The notes under the pieces are model-generated. The model was not told where the DNA came from. It saw only the letters and a program-made list of their open reading frames with translations, and searched no databases. Position numbers and translations under genes: made by a program. Shown here piece after piece: positions 6,208-7,271 of a stretch of DNA of 7,271 bases. This stretch comes from Gammaproteobacteria bacterium (GTDB taxonomy: Bacteria; Pseudomonadota; Gammaproteobacteria; S012-40), in assembly GCA_029857925.1 (NCBI GenBank), contig JAOUGF010000098.1, positions 1-7,271 on the forward strand. The letters run 5' to 3'. How positions within the stretch are numbered: position 1 is the stretch's first letter; the number at the start of each line of letters is the position of its first letter.

Positions 6208-7081
6208 GGCTGTTACCTTCCACGGTTACTTTAAGGTTGAATCTTGCGGCGGCCTTATCATTGATTTGAATTTTCGCCCTGTCCACGGTGATGACCGAAC
6301 TGTGGGAAAAGGCCCCTTTTTTTTCCAGAGATTCGAATTGGCTCAACACTGCGCGTGCAATATCCTCTTCATCGGCGGTGGCGCTGAGCAGCGCGCCTTC
6401 TTTAAGTAGCGCGGGGGTGAATGCCAACACCTGAATGTTATTGCGCAGCGCAATGGTCAGGGTGTCGCGTATCACCTCAGTGGACAATACTGAACTGTCA
6501 GGTACCAGCCACAAGCCTTGAATTTTCCCAATTAGCTGACTGAGTGCGCTAGGCACCTCACGGCCGGAGGAAACCACCCTATTTTCAAGTCTCAATGCCA
6601 ATTTTTCCGCTGCAATTTGTGATGTGTGTACGAGCTCATTCATTTGTGTCCCGGTTATTAATCCGACGCTCTGCAATGCAGGATCTAATTTTCTCCACGC
6701 GGCAAATTGACTGTCTGCAGAGGGTAGCGCGCTTACACCCTTCATCCACGGAGTCACCAAATCGAATTGTTCGTAGTTGAGCACTTGGCAGAAGACGACG
6801 ATCTTGTTATCTAAATTCCGGCGCGCCAATTGGGATGCAAGCAAACCTATCGTTACGATGTTTTTTGTCTCACGAGCGCGGAGTCTAGACACCATGCCCT
6901 CTGCGTGGGTCAGTTCTCCACCGAGGTTGATGATTTCAGTCTGTACGCCGTGCAAGTCTGCGACCGCATGTGCTACACGGCTCATTGAGGGTTTGGAATC
7001 GCTGACCAATACGAGCAGTTCGGCATGTGCAGCGTCGCATGCCAGAAATACTATTGCGTAAATCCAATGATATGCTCGCAT
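6197..7081 (-). CDS. Periplasmic ABC-type substrate-binding protein (TrpX-like/ABC_sub_bind family), likely kinase partner
   Basis: A 294-residue exported protein. The signal peptide is MRAYHWIYAIVFLACDAAHA with AHA cleavage after residue 20. The mature part has the two-lobe pattern of the ABC_sub_bind family (TrpX-like): KNIVTIGLLASQLA (73-86), VGLITGTQMNE (139-149), GLWLVPDSSVLSTEVI (189-204), IQVLAFTPALLKEGALLSATAD (216-237), and a closing strand-rich segment KIQINDKAAARFNL (270-283). Family members bind small ligands such as amino acids for ABC importers, but no permease or ATPase gene is present here. Instead the gene overlaps a sensor kinase, suggesting a sensing role (inference). No good Shine-Dalgarno precedes ATG 7081, yet downstream starts would lose the signal peptide. 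Cys15 does not sit in a proper lipobox, so a lipoprotein is unlikely. The ligand cannot be predicted. Confidence 0.84.
   Translation of the reverse strand: MRAYHWIYAIVFLACDAAHAELLVLVSDSKPSMSRVAHAVADLHGVQTEIINLGGELTHAEGMVSRLRARETKNIVTIGLLASQLARRNLDNKIVVFCQVLNYEQFDLVTPWMKGVSALPSADSQFAAWRKLDPALQSVGLITGTQMNELVHTSQIAAEKLALRLENRVVSSGREVPSALSQLIGKIQGLWLVPDSSVLSTEVIRDTLTIALRNNIQVLAFTPALLKEGALLSATADEEDIARAVLSQFESLEKKGAFSHSSVITVDRAKIQINDKAAARFNLKVTVEGNSHGS
6216..6221 (-). promoter_or_regulatory. Shine-Dalgarno of the hybrid kinase inside the upstream gene
   Basis: GGAAGG on the minus strand, eight bases before ATG 6207 and within the last codons of the binding-protein gene. It fixes the kinase start and supports translational coupling across the 11-base overlap. 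Confidence 0.6.
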
Positions 7082-7109
7082 CGCGCCGACGTTTAGGGAG
7101 TTCCAAGCA

Positions 7110-7140
7110 TCAATTAGCGGCCAGAATACGTGGCAATTGA
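7110..7140. promoter_or_regulatory. Interrupted dyad in the divergent signalling promoter region
   Basis: TCAATT (7110-7115) and AATTGA (7135-7140) are perfect inverted copies, with CCA (7121-7123) and TGG (7131-7133) also mirrored but slightly off-centre. It lies between the divergent binding-protein and response-regulator genes, where an operator would be expected. No convincing -35/-10 pair was found on either strand. Confidence 0.25.
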
Positions 7141-7208
7141 GCGAAAATACCTAAAGTTTGAGCTGTTTGACCCGAAAAAGGATGTACTCAGATGGAGCGG
7201 CCTTGCGC

Positions 7209-7271
7209 ATGGCACTTACGCTGGTCGTCGATGACAATGACATTGACGGCATGATTCACAGTCAATTGCTT
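7209..7271 (+). CDS. Response regulator receiver domain, N-terminal fragment (cut by window edge)
   Basis: The first 21 residues, MALTLVVDDNDIDGMIHSQLL, show the start of a receiver domain: a hydrophobic beta-1 strand (LTLVV), the acidic pair of the phosphorylation pocket (DD), then N-x-x-x and the first helix. The phosphorylated Asp and any output domain lie beyond the window, so the regulator class is unknown; it could equally be a stand-alone receiver or part of a larger protein. It is divergent from the binding-protein/kinase operon, making it a candidate cognate partner. The start is uncertain: GGAG (7194-7197) is 11 bases before ATG 7209 and 5 bases before TTG 7203. An in-frame ATG at 7182 follows AAAAAGG with no spacer and is less likely. 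Confidence 0.75.
   Translation, partial: MALTLVVDDNDIDGMIHSQLL

Noticed and set aside
7037..7039. Lipoprotein cysteine (Cys15) in the binding-protein signal peptide
   Set aside because: Phe and Leu at -3 and -2 do not fit a lipobox, while AHA before residue 21 is a good signal peptidase I site.

Overview
The window comes from a Gram-negative bacterium of about 50% GC, most likely a sulfur-oxidising beta- or gammaproteobacterium. This rests on a QmoA-like flavoprotein (the partner complex of APS reductase) sitting next to a PomA/PomB-type motor stator pair and a BarA/GacS-type hybrid kinase. The genus cannot be fixed from this sequence.

Left part (1-1467, minus strand): the N-terminal 254 residues of QmoA run off the left edge. 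Upstream of it lie a 311-base leader/intergenic stretch and a small exported protein of unknown function. That protein probably starts at a TTG codon with a strong Shine-Dalgarno sequence.

Middle (1604-3147, plus strand): a two-gene stator operon, motA-motB (PomA/PomB type), with an ATGA start/stop overlap. A sigma-54-like -24/-12 element, also a palindrome, lies just upstream. After motB, a 201-base gap holds a long stem followed by six T's (a possible terminator), a 10-base direct repeat and a small perfect inverted repeat.

Right part (3349-7081, minus strand): a signalling operon. A periplasmic ABC-type substrate-binding protein without a visible transporter overlaps by 11 bases the start of a 952-residue hybrid histidine kinase. 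The kinase is laid out as TM - periplasmic sensor - TM - HAMP - HisKA - HATPase - degenerate receiver - receiver - HPt. Divergently, at the right edge, the first 21 residues of a response-regulator receiver domain begin.

Working model (inference): the binding protein may report a small molecule to the kinase, whose phosphorelay (His305 to Asp735 to His887) would pass to a separate response regulator, possibly the divergent one. The stator pair would power flagellar rotation using components encoded elsewhere. Nothing here ties the signalling genes directly to motility or to sulfur metabolism beyond proximity. No RNA gene, CRISPR array, insertion sequence or prophage was seen.
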